A model generated the notes under the pieces. That model was not told where the DNA came from and did no database searches. It saw only the letters and a program-made list of their open reading frames with translations. A stretch of 64,000 nucleotides of DNA from Pectobacterium aroidearum. GTDB taxonomy: Bacteria > Pseudomonadota > Gammaproteobacteria > Enterobacterales > Enterobacteriaceae. The stretch covers positions 1,798,001-1,862,000 of the forward strand of contig NZ_CP166097.1 of NCBI RefSeq assembly GCF_041228105.1. The letters are read 5' to 3'. Shown one piece after another: positions 8,241 through 16,913 of the stretch. A program made the position numbers and the translations under genes. How positions within the stretch are numbered: the stretch's first letter is position 1; each line of letters starts with the position of its first letter.

Positions 8241-8618
8241 TTAATCCAACAATCCTTTCGAAACCTTACTCGCAGTCTGACTGAAATTATATCGGTCAAC
8301 AACATTCCCTTTGAACCAAATGTCTAAGGATTTCATGTGAGCGGTATTGCTGTTCTTCAGCAGGGCCAGACCGGGGATGTAGTTCGAGATCTGACTCTCG
8401 CCTGACATGCTGGAGTAGGACCACATTTCCTGACCATCATTTGTAGCTCGTGTTTGTGGTTCCCCGAATGCGTTAATAACATCTTGCGGTGTCGTTTTCC
8501 CCTTAACGATTTTGGTTTTTACGGTTTGTTGGGATTCGTCTTTCAGGGATTTATTGCCATAAGTCGTGCAGGCGGAAAGAGGCAGGATCACCAGTGCTGC
8601 GATAAACATTTTTTTCAT
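8241..8618 (-). CDS. BamE (SmpA/OmlA)-like lipoprotein
   Basis: 125 residues. The N-terminal signal MKKMFIAALVILPLSAC carries a lipobox (LSAC, Cys17), so the mature protein is lipid-anchored. Residues about 32-95 (VKGKTTPQDVINAFGEP ... EMWSYSS) match the SmpA/OmlA domain pattern 'I-x-G-x-T-x-x-D-V-x-x-x-F-G-x-P'. This is not housekeeping BamE, which differs in sequence; similar small lipoproteins occur on islands and prophages. A broken paralogue lies at 6940-7182. Role unknown. Confidence 0.75.
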   Translation of the reverse strand: MKKMFIAALVILPLSACTTYGNKSLKDESQQTVKTKIVKGKTTPQDVINAFGEPQTRATNDGQEMWSYSSMSGESQISNYIPGLALLKNSNTAHMKSLDIWFKGNVVDRYNFSQTASKVSKGLLD

Positions 8619-9250
8619 GTTAACTCCATATAAACAGTAAACGTAGAAACAGGCGTAAAGAAGCCGGGGCCAGAGGTATGTCGAATCTGGCTATTACAAT
8701 TTGTGTTAATGGCTGGCGAAGAAAGCCGCTTATCAGATGTTGTGAGTCTTTTTATCTAATCCGCTAACGGCATCCCTCATGGTTGTTTTCCCTGATGTAG
8801 CATTAATAGAAGCGGCGCAAATGCCATAAAACAGCTTTAGGCGTTTGTCTTACGGCCAGTAGCTCCATCTCCTTGAACCCACTCGTAAACAGCTCTGTGG
8901 CTCTTCCTCTCACTTTATCCAGTAACGATTCTTCTAGCAAGAAAATGATCGATATAACAGATCGATAAATTAATATTAATAGTTTATAGCGATTGATAAT
9001 GCTTTATCGATCGGCATTTTAATTGATTTAATCGATCGAATAATAATATTTGATAGATATTAACTATTATTATTTTGTTTTTGATCGTTACAAACGATAT
9101 GACGACCCTCAAAAATAATTGAATCCTATCAATTGGTTAATCAGGTGGCTTTTCTGTGGTCGTCCTGTAAGAGCAAGCTGTAACGTCTTCAGGCAACCCG
9201 AAAGGCATCAAAACATAACAGCTTTTATGATTATCAGGATGGATAGGAAG
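8619..9250. other. long AT-rich intergenic region with clustered GATCGAT motifs
   Basis: About 630 bases between divergent lipoprotein genes. The right half is very AT-rich and carries the heptamer GATCGAT or its complement four times: 8947-8953, 8960-8966, 9006-9012 and 9031-9038. These could be regulator sites for the gene at 9251. No ORF or RNA gene is evident. An in-frame ATG at 9119 lies upstream of the chosen start but precedes the signal peptide. Confidence 0.45.
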
Positions 9251-9805
9251 ATGAAGAAGATTTTACTCGTTGCTTCTGCTGCTCTTTTGTTGGCGGGATG
9301 TGGTGAGAAAGGTGACTTTGAAAAAGTGATAAATGCGAAAATTTCAAAATCAAAGGTGTGCTACTCACTGCAGGATAATGACATTGTGTTCAACAAAGGT
9401 TTTCCGGTAAAAGTTAATCATGGCTACCGTTCTGCCGGATACAATGCCAGTGATGAAATCCTGAACGGGCTTGTTGAACAGGGGCTACTCACTGTTTCGC
9501 AGCAGCCTAACGGATTTAGCAGTGTTGATGTTCTGGAAGTTACCGATAAAGGCCAACAAGTTGAGTTTTGGGACCGTGAGGAAGGTGCCTGTGTTGGTCA
9601 TCGTGTTGTTGCTGAGATCACAAGCTGGACTGAACCGAGTGATGGAGCTGGTGCTAAAATCACGCAAGTGACCTATACGTGGAAGCTCGATGGCGTTCCG
9701 GGTTGGGTTGATAAGAAAGCCTTTTCTGGCGTCAGGGGAATGGCTGAACCAGAAGAGGCCAAAATTGTTCTGGTGAAAACCAATAACGGCTGGGCCGCTC
9801 GGTAA
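9251..9805 (+). CDS. hypothetical lipoprotein
   Basis: 184 residues from the ATG at 9251, chosen because it gives a clean lipoprotein signal (MKKILLVASAALLLAGC, Cys17 in LAGC). The upstream ATG at 9119 would bury the signal. The mature part is a soluble alpha/beta domain; residues 30-90 include VCYSLQDNDIVFNKGFPV. I do not recognise the family. It is followed 16 bases later by a membrane-protein gene, so the two form an operon ended by the hairpin at 10503-10545. Confidence 0.7.
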   Translation: MKKILLVASAALLLAGCGEKGDFEKVINAKISKSKVCYSLQDNDIVFNKGFPVKVNHGYRSAGYNASDEILNGLVEQGLLTVSQQPNGFSSVDVLEVTDKGQQVEFWDREEGACVGHRVVAEITSWTEPSDGAGAKITQVTYTWKLDGVPGWVDKKAFSGVRGMAEPEEAKIVLVKTNNGWAAR

Positions 9806-9821
9806 TTACAGGAAGAATGCT

Positions 9822-10478
9822 ATGAACTCTATCTATTGGGTGTTTTTCATCGGTCTGCTGATAAACATACCATCACTGGCTCCGGTGCTGTTTCTACATA
9901 AGATATCGAAGAAGGTGAAGGTATCGATGGCCCTGAGACTTTTTCTGCTGAATGCCTTCTTGGTACTTTCTGTTGTGACGGTATCGCAGAACACCACGCA
10001 AAAATACGGACTATTCCCTATATGGCTGGTTGTTGCTGCTATTGGGCTGTTTGCGGTCACGCTGGTGCCAACGATAAAATTTATACGTAAGTATTTAACC
10101 GTAGGTAAAAGCAGGGCTGTTATCCTGTCATCATTCCTGATTGTCTATGCCGTCAGATTTCATGGCGTGTTTTCAGATGTGAACGGCAGTGGCTACACAG
10201 TTAATGGATACAATACGGTGTGGACATTGTTCTTTCTGTTTGCCTGCCTGTTGGCTTCTCTCGGTTGTACTGGGAGTAAAACATATTCTGGTTATTCTGC
10301 GCCGTCATCTGTACCGCAATCAGATTATTTTAAACCGGCCAAAGAGTACGAGACACAATCACAAATCGATTATGATATTGCTGTGAAGGGGCGGAGCGTT
10401 CTGTCTGATCCCAATCTGAGTATCGTGGAACGGCAGCGTTATCAAGATAGATTAGATGAAACACACCCCGGCGGTTAA
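9822..10478 (+). CDS. inner-membrane protein in operon with lipoprotein
   Basis: 218 residues, 16 bases after the lipoprotein gene, with AGGAAG before the ATG. About four hydrophobic segments occupy residues 3-150 (N-terminal YWVFFIGLLINIPSLAPVLF; RLFLLNAFLVLSVVTV; WLVVAAIGLFAVTLV; WTLFFLFACLLASLG). A soluble tail of about 65 residues follows, rich in Ser, Tyr and charged residues. No catalytic motif. Function unknown; probably works with the lipoprotein. Confidence 0.6.
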   Translation: MNSIYWVFFIGLLINIPSLAPVLFLHKISKKVKVSMALRLFLLNAFLVLSVVTVSQNTTQKYGLFPIWLVVAAIGLFAVTLVPTIKFIRKYLTVGKSRAVILSSFLIVYAVRFHGVFSDVNGSGYTVNGYNTVWTLFFLFACLLASLGCTGSKTYSGYSAPSSVPQSDYFKPAKEYETQSQIDYDIAVKGRSVLSDPNLSIVERQRYQDRLDETHPGG

Positions 10479-10502
10479 TAATCATCATGTGGGATTAACA
10501 TA

Positions 10503-10545
10503 TATGGATAGTTCGATGCATTAAACTATCCATACATTGTTTTTC
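10503..10545. terminator. terminator after lipoprotein/membrane operon
   Basis: 11-bp perfect stem TATGGATAGTT (10503-10513) / AACTATCCATA (10524-10534), 10-base loop, followed by a T-rich run. Confidence 0.8.
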
Positions 10546-10623
10546 TATTAACTATAAATGTATTACGATTAAAATCGTCGCTTTTTATCATCGAACGATA
10601 TATTTACGTTAAATATTTTAAGA

Positions 10624-11496
10624 CTACCTATAATAACTTGGGAACTTATCATTATAAAGCAATCGCCAGCACTCGAAAGCTTCTTGTATTTTATCCTCTC
10701 GAGTTAAATTCCTTGCTTTTTCTGATCTCGAAACAGCAGTTTTTAACTTGGATATGACATCATTCTTTTGTGAATCTGTCTGGCATGGGTATATGTAACC
10801 AGCTATTCCCATTGGATCCTGCATTGCAGAAAGTTCGCTATTTAAAAGTAAATTTAGAATACAATTAACATCTATATCAAATACAATAGATTGCTCAGAT
10901 TCCGCATATTTTGCAACCCTCATTTCTAAATAAAATGATTTTATAGGAACATCCCGGAAGTATTTCCATGCTTTGATGAAACGAATTAACTTTTTCACCT
11001 TTCCATCGTGTTTATTATCAATTTTTCTCACATAATCGTTATGTGCTTCTGGACTAATTCTCATCCATTCATCATTGCCATCTGCAATCTCATATACACT
11101 AAAATTATTTTCTTCTTTAATATAGTCAGCAACAACAATTTCAGTTGTCTCTGAACCGTCTTTACCAAAAGGACAGACAACGGCTGGGCAACTCACTCTT
11201 ACTCCTGTGTTAGGAAATCGGGTGGCTAATGCCTCTTTAACATTACTGAGAGATACCGAGGATCTTTTTTTTAAATTTTCTGTTGGGATGCTGGCTAAAT
11301 AATCAACATCACTATATCCTGAGATATTAGTTCCATTACCAAATGAACCTATTCTGAAGAATTGTGTTAAATTAAACTTATCTTTTAAACATGACTCTAT
11401 TGATGCTCTGTGTGACTTTGCTGCTGCGGTTTCAGCAGCCGTAGTTTTAAGTTTATCATGGAAATCACTGAATCCCTCTTCTATTGTTCGCGGCAT
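10624..11496 (-). CDS. CBASS CD-NTase (SMODS-type cyclic oligonucleotide synthase)
   Basis: 290 residues. The nucleotidyltransferase signature is clear: RIGSFGNGTNISGYSDVDY at about residues 48-66 gives the GS motif and the first two metal-binding acids (D-x-D), and EIVVADY near residue 120-126 supplies the third. This matches the DncV/cGAS-like SMODS family, which on phage infection makes a cyclic di- or trinucleotide. The gene directly upstream on the same strand (11637-12566) is a predicted S-4TM effector. No Cap2/Cap3 genes are present, so this is a minimal type I CBASS. The cyclic product cannot be read from the sequence. Confidence 0.87.
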   Translation of the reverse strand: MPRTIEEGFSDFHDKLKTTAAETAAAKSHRASIESCLKDKFNLTQFFRIGSFGNGTNISGYSDVDYLASIPTENLKKRSSVSLSNVKEALATRFPNTGVRVSCPAVVCPFGKDGSETTEIVVADYIKEENNFSVYEIADGNDEWMRISPEAHNDYVRKIDNKHDGKVKKLIRFIKAWKYFRDVPIKSFYLEMRVAKYAESEQSIVFDIDVNCILNLLLNSELSAMQDPMGIAGYIYPCQTDSQKNDVISKLKTAVSRSEKARNLTREDKIQEAFECWRLLYNDKFPSYYR

Positions 11497-11636
11497 TTTT
11501 TATCCTCTACTCTAGGTTAGAAAAATAATAAAATTACTTAGTGGGTGAAGATATATTATAAAAAACATTCTTATCAATTTCTTCTATGGAAATTTTATTT
11601 TTATCTCTTTGTTCTATATAAAGATATGTTTAATAA

Positions 11637-12566
11637 TTAACAATCTAGTTTATCAAGATAATAATTAAAATGTCTTTTATATTGTTCTTCATTTTTTTTC
11701 CGAAATAATTTGTGCATTAGATCAGGTACAGGTTGATTGCTAGCTCTATGAGAATATATTTCATCTTGAATGGTCCTAATGGTAAATGTTAACTCTTGAT
11801 TTTCAATTTCTTTTTGGGATGCCAATGTGTCGATTACTTTCTCAATAGCTTCATTAATTCGAGTGCATTTTTCTATCGTGGCTTTATTTTCTTTAAATTG
11901 TATATAAAAATGCCTAAGTAAAGGTAGTAAAAAAACAATGTAGAAAAAAAACTCATCTACCTTCATTTGGAAATAGAATCCTACACCCAGTAGCGAAAGG
12001 AAAGATAGACATAATATTGAAATAAGAATTTTGCTTAAAACAATTCTCTGAGATAGATCCCAACCTACATTTTCATTTTGACACAAAATAGCAGCAGTGC
12101 TGGTTTTGAATTTATACTCTTGATCAAAATACCAATTTTGGAACTCACTATGTCTATTTTTGTTTTTGTGATAGAGCGATGATTTATATATTATACTGTA
12201 ACTAGGCTTTTTCCCTACTTTGATATCATTCCATCTGATTGATAAAACATCGCAGTCGAACATCTCTTGGATTAGAGCCGCTTTCTTTTTTAGATCTGAA
12301 ACCATCCCATTTGTAATAATTGTAAAGGCTAATATTGCAATACCATAATAACCTAAATATGGTATGAATTTGTTAATCTGTAATAGCTCATATTTATCGA
12401 TGAAAACTTTTACTAGAGAAATAACAACTGGAACAATCACACTGAATAAGAAATTAATTTTGTTAATAAACTTAGCCTTGGAATATAATCTCCTGACAGC
12501 CATTAACATTTCAATATTATCGTTTTTATTTTGCTTTTTATAAACAGAGTTGATTTCCATATTCAA
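11637..12566 (-). CDS. S-4TM family pore-forming CBASS effector
   Basis: 309 residues. Two pairs of transmembrane helices: about 35-56 and 68-88, then about 176-198 and 205-222. The soluble region between the pairs (IRWNDIKVGKKPSYSIIYKS onward) and the charged C-terminal 80 residues are typical of the 'SMODS-associated 4TM' effectors. The known model is that the nucleotide from the partner CD-NTase opens or assembles this protein in the inner membrane and kills the infected cell. It lies 140 bases upstream of the CD-NTase in the same direction, so effector-first order. Confidence 0.82.
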   Translation of the reverse strand: MNMEINSVYKKQNKNDNIEMLMAVRRLYSKAKFINKINFLFSVIVPVVISLVKVFIDKYELLQINKFIPYLGYYGIAILAFTIITNGMVSDLKKKAALIQEMFDCDVLSIRWNDIKVGKKPSYSIIYKSSLYHKNKNRHSEFQNWYFDQEYKFKTSTAAILCQNENVGWDLSQRIVLSKILISILCLSFLSLLGVGFYFQMKVDEFFFYIVFLLPLLRHFYIQFKENKATIEKCTRINEAIEKVIDTLASQKEIENQELTFTIRTIQDEIYSHRASNQPVPDLMHKLFRKKNEEQYKRHFNYYLDKLDC

Positions 12567-12923
12567 AATCTCATAATGATTTATATAATAAAAGATTTAG
12601 TTTTTATCAAAAGCTACTGACATTGTCAGACTGGTCTTTTAGGGTAATGAGAATAATCATTATATTCTCTAAATTGTTAGATCTTTGTGAAAAATCATCT
12701 TGTGTTGTCAAATAAAAAATTATATACAATGGTATTTAAATCACAAATTTATTAAATATGAACACAATAGCATTAGGTTTGTCAATGAATGAGTGAAAAA
12801 TAAATTTCACATTGTTTCTTAACTGCTAATTACGTGAAGCGAGTGCTACCAATATGGAGATATGATCTTACCCAGCATTATCATGTAAAACTATTAGTAG
12901 GCTGTATAACCTAAATAACTACG

Positions 12924-12951
12924 CACATTGATGCTTCACTTCTCATCGTGC
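12924..12951 (+). repeat. 28-bp inverted repeat, left copy
   Basis: Starts CACATTGATGCTTCACTTCT and ends about CATCGTGC. Its reverse complement, with one mismatch in 28, is at 16699-16726. Looser similarity extends outward on both sides (an AACCTAAATA block and an AAGGCG/GAGGCG block). The copies bracket the relaxase and two further genes (3.8 kb). The rest of the 457-base spacer 12567-13023 is AT-rich and shows no gene. Confidence 0.85.
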
Positions 12952-13023
12952 AAGGCGGCTAGTACTGGCAGGGACTGCCTTCATCAAGTGTAGCGCTATT
13001 GTGCAAAGCTATTTAGATTTACT

Positions 13024-14421
13024 TTAGCTTTCGCGATAACCCGGTGGTTTAAACCTATACGTGTTACCTTTCTTGAGATTTTCTGGTTGTTTAGATAGAG
13101 TGAGGTCGGGGACAATCATGGCCTCTGACTGTTTGTGCTGCGGACGACTTGGAAAACGCCCGATCTCCTCTTTGGTTGGACTATAAGTATCACTGTTAAA
13201 CCTTGCGCGTCTTTCGTGCTCAGCGCGTGGCACATAGATACCCAGCACCTCATCAAACACGTAGTTTTCTGAAATACGTTGATCGTGCTCAACATCAGAG
13301 GCAACGGGCTTCTTCTTGGCCCAGACGAATTTCTCCCTTATATATTCAACCACCAGTAGGGTGAAACGCTTGAACAAACCAGTCTGATAAGGCTTAACTT
13401 GCTTCCTCTTACTTTTAACAGGAGCGCGTTTATCCGCTCTGGCAGTTGGAGATGATGGGGTTTTCAATTTAGTGCGTGTATGAGGCGTAGGGGCAACCAG
13501 AACAGGATGTTGATCTTCTGATGACGACGACTGCGAACCCGTTTTCGGTAATACGATTTCAACAGGCTCAGGCATTTCTGATACGGTGAAGCTTCTAAGG
13601 TCAACAACGATCTGTAGATCCAAATCTTTGAAGACACCATATGTGGCCTGAGCTTCTTGTTTCATCTCATGACAAACAGCCTGTTCAGCAGCACGTTTTT
13701 TCTGAGCGCTCTTACTGTTCCACTTGGCACGATGAACACGTTGCATTGGCGGACGACTGGTTAACGTTGCTTTGGCAAGCCATAGCGCTTTTTCTTCAAC
13801 ATCCAAGGTAATAGCGGCATTTTCCAAGGCTTCATTGTGTTGAGCCTCAATAGAACGATGATCAATACGTTCATTACTGCCAGCAGCAGTAAGATAGCGA
13901 TTGGCAATCACTGACCATGATTCGCGCCAAAGGATTACGTTCTTCTTATCGTTCCAGCTTCTTTCTTTTTTACCGAAGCCATCAGCGGTGATCGGTTTTA
14001 ATGTCAACATTACATGAGCATGGGGATTTTTACTATTGAGATCATGATATGCGATATCAGCAATCATGCCTTTATCGACAAAATTCTTCTGACAGTATTC
14101 AACAACCAGTTTTATCTTATCTTCATTGTTAAGCTCACAAGGGATAGCGACATCAAAATAACGGGCTGTTTGACCGTCTTTCTGACGTTCAACCCTTTCG
14201 ACTTCATTCCAAAGAGCGGTAGAGCTTTCAATAATATGAGCAGGTGCGGAAACGGGCGCTAATATCTGATGATGGAATAAATCTGTCCTGTGGCTGAAAT
14301 CATATGTGTTTCCAGTGCGATCATCTGTTATTCTGCAACGCGCATGATAAGCAGCTTTCCTACAGGAAGACATGCCCTCAGAGCGCTTCACAATTTTAAA
14401 CTCCAGATGAAAAATCGCCAT
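13024..14421 (-). CDS. mobA: MobA/MobL family (MOBQ) relaxase
   Basis: 465 residues from the ATG at 14421 (MAIFHLEFKIVKRSEG, the usual MobA/MobL start, with GAGGG ten bases upstream). An in-frame ATG 16 codons earlier is disfavoured. The N-terminal 210 residues are the relaxase: 'SCRKAAYHARCRI', then the three-histidine metal motif within NPHAHVMLTLKPI, and WRESWSVIANRYLTAAG. The C-terminal half is basic and low in complexity, with no primase or helicase domain. It would nick the oriT at about 14536-14567 and lead the strand into a recipient using a transfer channel from another element. The TraD-like gene at 17305 is a likely partner. Confidence 0.9.
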   Translation of the reverse strand: MAIFHLEFKIVKRSEGMSSCRKAAYHARCRITDDRTGNTYDFSHRTDLFHHQILAPVSAPAHIIESSTALWNEVERVERQKDGQTARYFDVAIPCELNNEDKIKLVVEYCQKNFVDKGMIADIAYHDLNSKNPHAHVMLTLKPITADGFGKKERSWNDKKNVILWRESWSVIANRYLTAAGSNERIDHRSIEAQHNEALENAAITLDVEEKALWLAKATLTSRPPMQRVHRAKWNSKSAQKKRAAEQAVCHEMKQEAQATYGVFKDLDLQIVVDLRSFTVSEMPEPVEIVLPKTGSQSSSSEDQHPVLVAPTPHTRTKLKTPSSPTARADKRAPVKSKRKQVKPYQTGLFKRFTLLVVEYIREKFVWAKKKPVASDVEHDQRISENYVFDEVLGIYVPRAEHERRARFNSDTYSPTKEEIGRFPSRPQHKQSEAMIVPDLTLSKQPENLKKGNTYRFKPPGYRES

Positions 14422-14535
14422 ATAACAAATACCCTCAAATATAACTATGCTGCTGTTAGTTTTTCGCAAGAAAAACTCTATGTGTTGACCTTGGTTTTTC
14501 TTTTAGCCTGCGGCAGGCAACCGTCGGTAGACCCC

Positions 14536-14567
14536 ACACGCTCACGAAGTGAGTGTATAAGTGGGCA
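14536..14567 (+). other. oriT: predicted oriT (RSF1010/MOBQ-like)
   Basis: Just upstream of the relaxase: an inverted repeat, ACAC-g-CTCAC, loop GAA, GTGAG-TGT, followed directly by ATAAGTGGGC. This has the same order as the RSF1010/R1162 oriT, where a short hairpin is followed by TAAATGCGCC or TAAGTGCGCC with the nick in that core. A second hairpin (CATTGTT...AACAATG, 14565-14584) follows. The remaining spacer to 15061 holds a TCCCGCC/GGCGGGA hairpin at 14752-14769 and no gene. The match is by eye. Confidence 0.65.
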
Positions 14568-15061
14568 TTGTTTTTTTGAACAATGTAAAATCCCTACTTA
14601 ATTAATACGAAATATATTAACGTCTGTAAAATCAGAGCCAAACAAAACGCCAAATTAAGCGGCGCAATCTGGATAAACGGCTGAAGTATTCCGCGATATT
14701 ACATGAATGGGTTTTAGATAGCGTCCGAAGGACAAGAAAAGTGTTAATTTATCCCGCCGTAAGGCGGGAAAGCACTAAAACAAGAAAATAGTAGCTTTTA
14801 TAAGTGGTTTTCCCTGTTGCACAATTCACAGGTTAACCATAAAAATAAGAGTGAAAATTTAACAGATGAAATGAAAATTACTAACAAACAAAAATAAGTA
14901 ACGCGGAGAGTATTAGATGAAATAGTTAGTGGTTATTATCATGTTGTGTTGTTGATTTTTATTTTACTTTGCTTTTGTGGGTTTTTTATGATTTTTGACA
15001 AAGAATAAAAAATAGAATAGTTAATATATAACAATTATTAATTAACAAGAGAGGATTCAGA

Positions 15062-15814
15062 ATGGGAGGGTTGATAACAACAGCAGCACGCCTTAAAGAT
15101 GGTACAGTTGTAAGCTTTAGGCACTATACCAACAATGACTTTAACCTTGTCTTGAGACAAGATGATTTTATTAAGGAAATGAAAAAGATTTCTCCAAGCA
15201 TAAAAATATCACCTCAAAGGAAATACATGAAACTCAGCAGGGATGATGTTATCGATAAATTTGAAAGAAGGTTCTCAAAGACAACGTTTGATTATGTGTG
15301 TGGGAATAGCTTTCTAGCTCCTGTCTGGTATGGAATCAACTTCTTTGATTATAGAAAAAATGTGGCATTTTCGGTGAGCGACTTTTCAAGCAATTTGCAT
15401 TTTTTGACTTACAACCTAATGTCTAATCCGATAGTCATAAAAATGCTTAAAGAGGGTGTTATGTTTACAGAGAGTGATCTTGTTCGCTTATCTCATAATG
15501 TACCTTTCGTTTATTTAAGAGATATTCTTAAGCTCAAGGAACTTAAGAATATAAATGCATTATATGATGAAAATGTAGAGGTTATTGATCTTAAAGGCCG
15601 TGACACATTTGATATCATTCGTTCTTTTTTTGATGGTAATTTAGTTAAACCTGAATATTTCAAGCTAAGAGTTAAATATCCGAGGTGGGATTTTTATTCC
15701 CGCTCTGATGGTGAGTATGGATTCGATATATTGAAGGCTTACTTAGAAAAGGAAAACCTCCTGACTAAAAATGATAAGATTTCGTGGGGGCTATTCGAGT
15801 CAAATGGGCGATAA
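15062..15814 (+). CDS. hypothetical protein in mobilisation region
   Basis: 250 residues, with AGAGGA eight bases before the ATG. Soluble, without signal peptide or membrane helix. The opening GGLITTAARLKDGTVVSFRH suggests a beta-rich start; the middle is helical, and aromatic residues are scattered throughout. No known motif found. It lies inside the segment bracketed by the 28-bp inverted repeats, between relaxase and nuclease-like gene, so it is cargo or a mobilisation accessory. Function unassigned. Confidence 0.6.
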   Translation: MGGLITTAARLKDGTVVSFRHYTNNDFNLVLRQDDFIKEMKKISPSIKISPQRKYMKLSRDDVIDKFERRFSKTTFDYVCGNSFLAPVWYGINFFDYRKNVAFSVSDFSSNLHFLTYNLMSNPIVIKMLKEGVMFTESDLVRLSHNVPFVYLRDILKLKELKNINALYDENVEVIDLKGRDTFDIIRSFFDGNLVKPEYFKLRVKYPRWDFYSRSDGEYGFDILKAYLEKENLLTKNDKISWGLFESNGR

Positions 15815-15819
15815 TTGAA

Positions 15820-15844
15820 CATGGCAACGGTTGATGTTGCCATG
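15820..15844. terminator. hairpin between convergent genes
   Basis: Perfect 9-bp stem CATGGCAAC (15820-15828) / GTTGCCATG (15836-15844), 7-base loop. The T run is weak, so termination efficiency is uncertain, but its place between convergent genes supports the call. Confidence 0.5.
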
Positions 15845-15857
15845 CATATTCTATGCG

Positions 15858-16544
15858 TTAAGGCCTATTTTTAGGTTTATTCTGACGCTTAGGTTTTAGC
15901 GTTATTTTTGGCTTAGGTAAGTTTGTTTCTATCTCGATAAGAAACCTATTGAACTCATCAAGACCACTTTTTAACATTGTATCAATGTCATCTGTATTAG
16001 TTTCTCCATGTAAACAAGCCATAACATGGTCTATAAGATAATCATCGAAAATTATACTATCTTCATGGAAATACTTCTTTTCACGATCTCCTATATGAAC
16101 GACAGGAATCTGATGGCTGTTATATCTTAAAATCACGATATAATGTTCAGTGACTCTCGCCATCTTCGCGCATTGTACTGAGAGATCTTTAGTATCAGAG
16201 CTTTTTAACGTGTTATTTTTGGCCTGACCTATGATACCTTTTTGAAGGCTTTTATCGGATGTAGAAATCCATTCTATCTTAATCCCAAAATCACATCCGA
16301 ATCTGTGTTCAGGAGAATTTTTTCCCTTATGTGCAGTTTTTGATGTCTTAAAGCGTAAATAATATCCATTACCAAAAGATATCTCTGCTAATGATAACCC
16401 AGCGCAAAATGCAGCGAAGAAATCATCCTCTTGTCTATAATTTTCCCTTGTAAAAATATTAGTGATTTTTGTAAGTTCAGCATGTAATTTCGTTTTTAAT
16501 TCATTGTAGTCATCGATAGAAATATTTAGCCTTTCGTAACTCAT
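15858..16544 (-). CDS. putative PD-(D/E)XK nuclease-like protein
   Basis: 228 residues. Residues 84-109 read CDFGIKIEW ... GIIGQAKN: an aspartate (D85) after a strand, then about 20 residues later a hydrophobic strand ending Q-A-K (107-109). That is the spacing and form of the PD-(D/E)XK core with Gln in the middle position, as in many restriction-like nucleases (D ... QAK). The tail is lysine/proline-rich. No methylase is near, so if it is a nuclease it would act alone, in defence or inter-element competition. The fold call is from motif only. Confidence 0.5.
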   Translation of the reverse strand: MSYERLNISIDDYNELKTKLHAELTKITNIFTRENYRQEDDFFAAFCAGLSLAEISFGNGYYLRFKTSKTAHKGKNSPEHRFGCDFGIKIEWISTSDKSLQKGIIGQAKNNTLKSSDTKDLSVQCAKMARVTEHYIVILRYNSHQIPVVHIGDREKKYFHEDSIIFDDYLIDHVMACLHGETNTDDIDTMLKSGLDEFNRFLIEIETNLPKPKITLKPKRQNKPKNRP

Positions 16545-16698
16545 TTATAGTCCTTAATAATTATGAGTGTCAATTTTCTACTTGTTGTTAAATGCTTGTG
16601 ATAGTTTATATGTTTTGAAACATCAGGAATAATAGCAGACTTAAAATGGAAATAACATGATTTTAGGTTGATAGCTCTCACGTATAAGTTTTCGCCTC

Positions 16699-16726
16699 GC
16701 GCGATGAGAAGTGAAGCATCAATGTG
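16699..16726 (-). repeat. 28-bp inverted repeat, right copy
   Basis: Reverse complement of 12924-12951 with one mismatch, 3.75 kb away in opposite orientation. Together the copies enclose mobA, oriT, the 250-residue gene and the nuclease-like gene. They might be recombinase sites or the ends of an unrecognised element. No transposase lies between them. Confidence 0.85.
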
Positions 16727-16772
16727 AAAAGCTATTTAGGTTAGTTGGATGAAATAATATTAATCTCGATAG

Positions 16773-16913
16773 GGCTTTGTTGAGTAAATCGAATTCCCGT
16801 GATTTTAGAGCGTTCTAACGATGTGTGGCATTCTGTAACTGATTGATCTGTCGTTGTTAGCAGTGTGCTATTTGCTTCATGAATCGAGAAAAAGGGAATT
16901 ATTCAACAAAGCC
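16773..16913. mobile_element. 141-bp MITE with IS903-type ends
   Basis: Left end GGCTTTGTTGAGTAAATCGA and right end (complement) GGCTTTGTTGAATAATTC match the terminal repeat of the IS903 group of the IS5 family. The flanks carry a 9-bp duplication, TCTCGATAG (16764-16772) and TTTCGATAG (16914-16922), 8 of 9 identical; 9 bp is the IS903 target size. There is no transposase gene, so this is a non-autonomous internal-deletion derivative. Confidence 0.85.

Noticed and set aside
14290..14601. 103-codon rightward frame over the relaxase start and oriT
   Set aside because: It is antisense to the relaxase N-terminus and has no conserved features; the oriT hairpins explain the sequence better.
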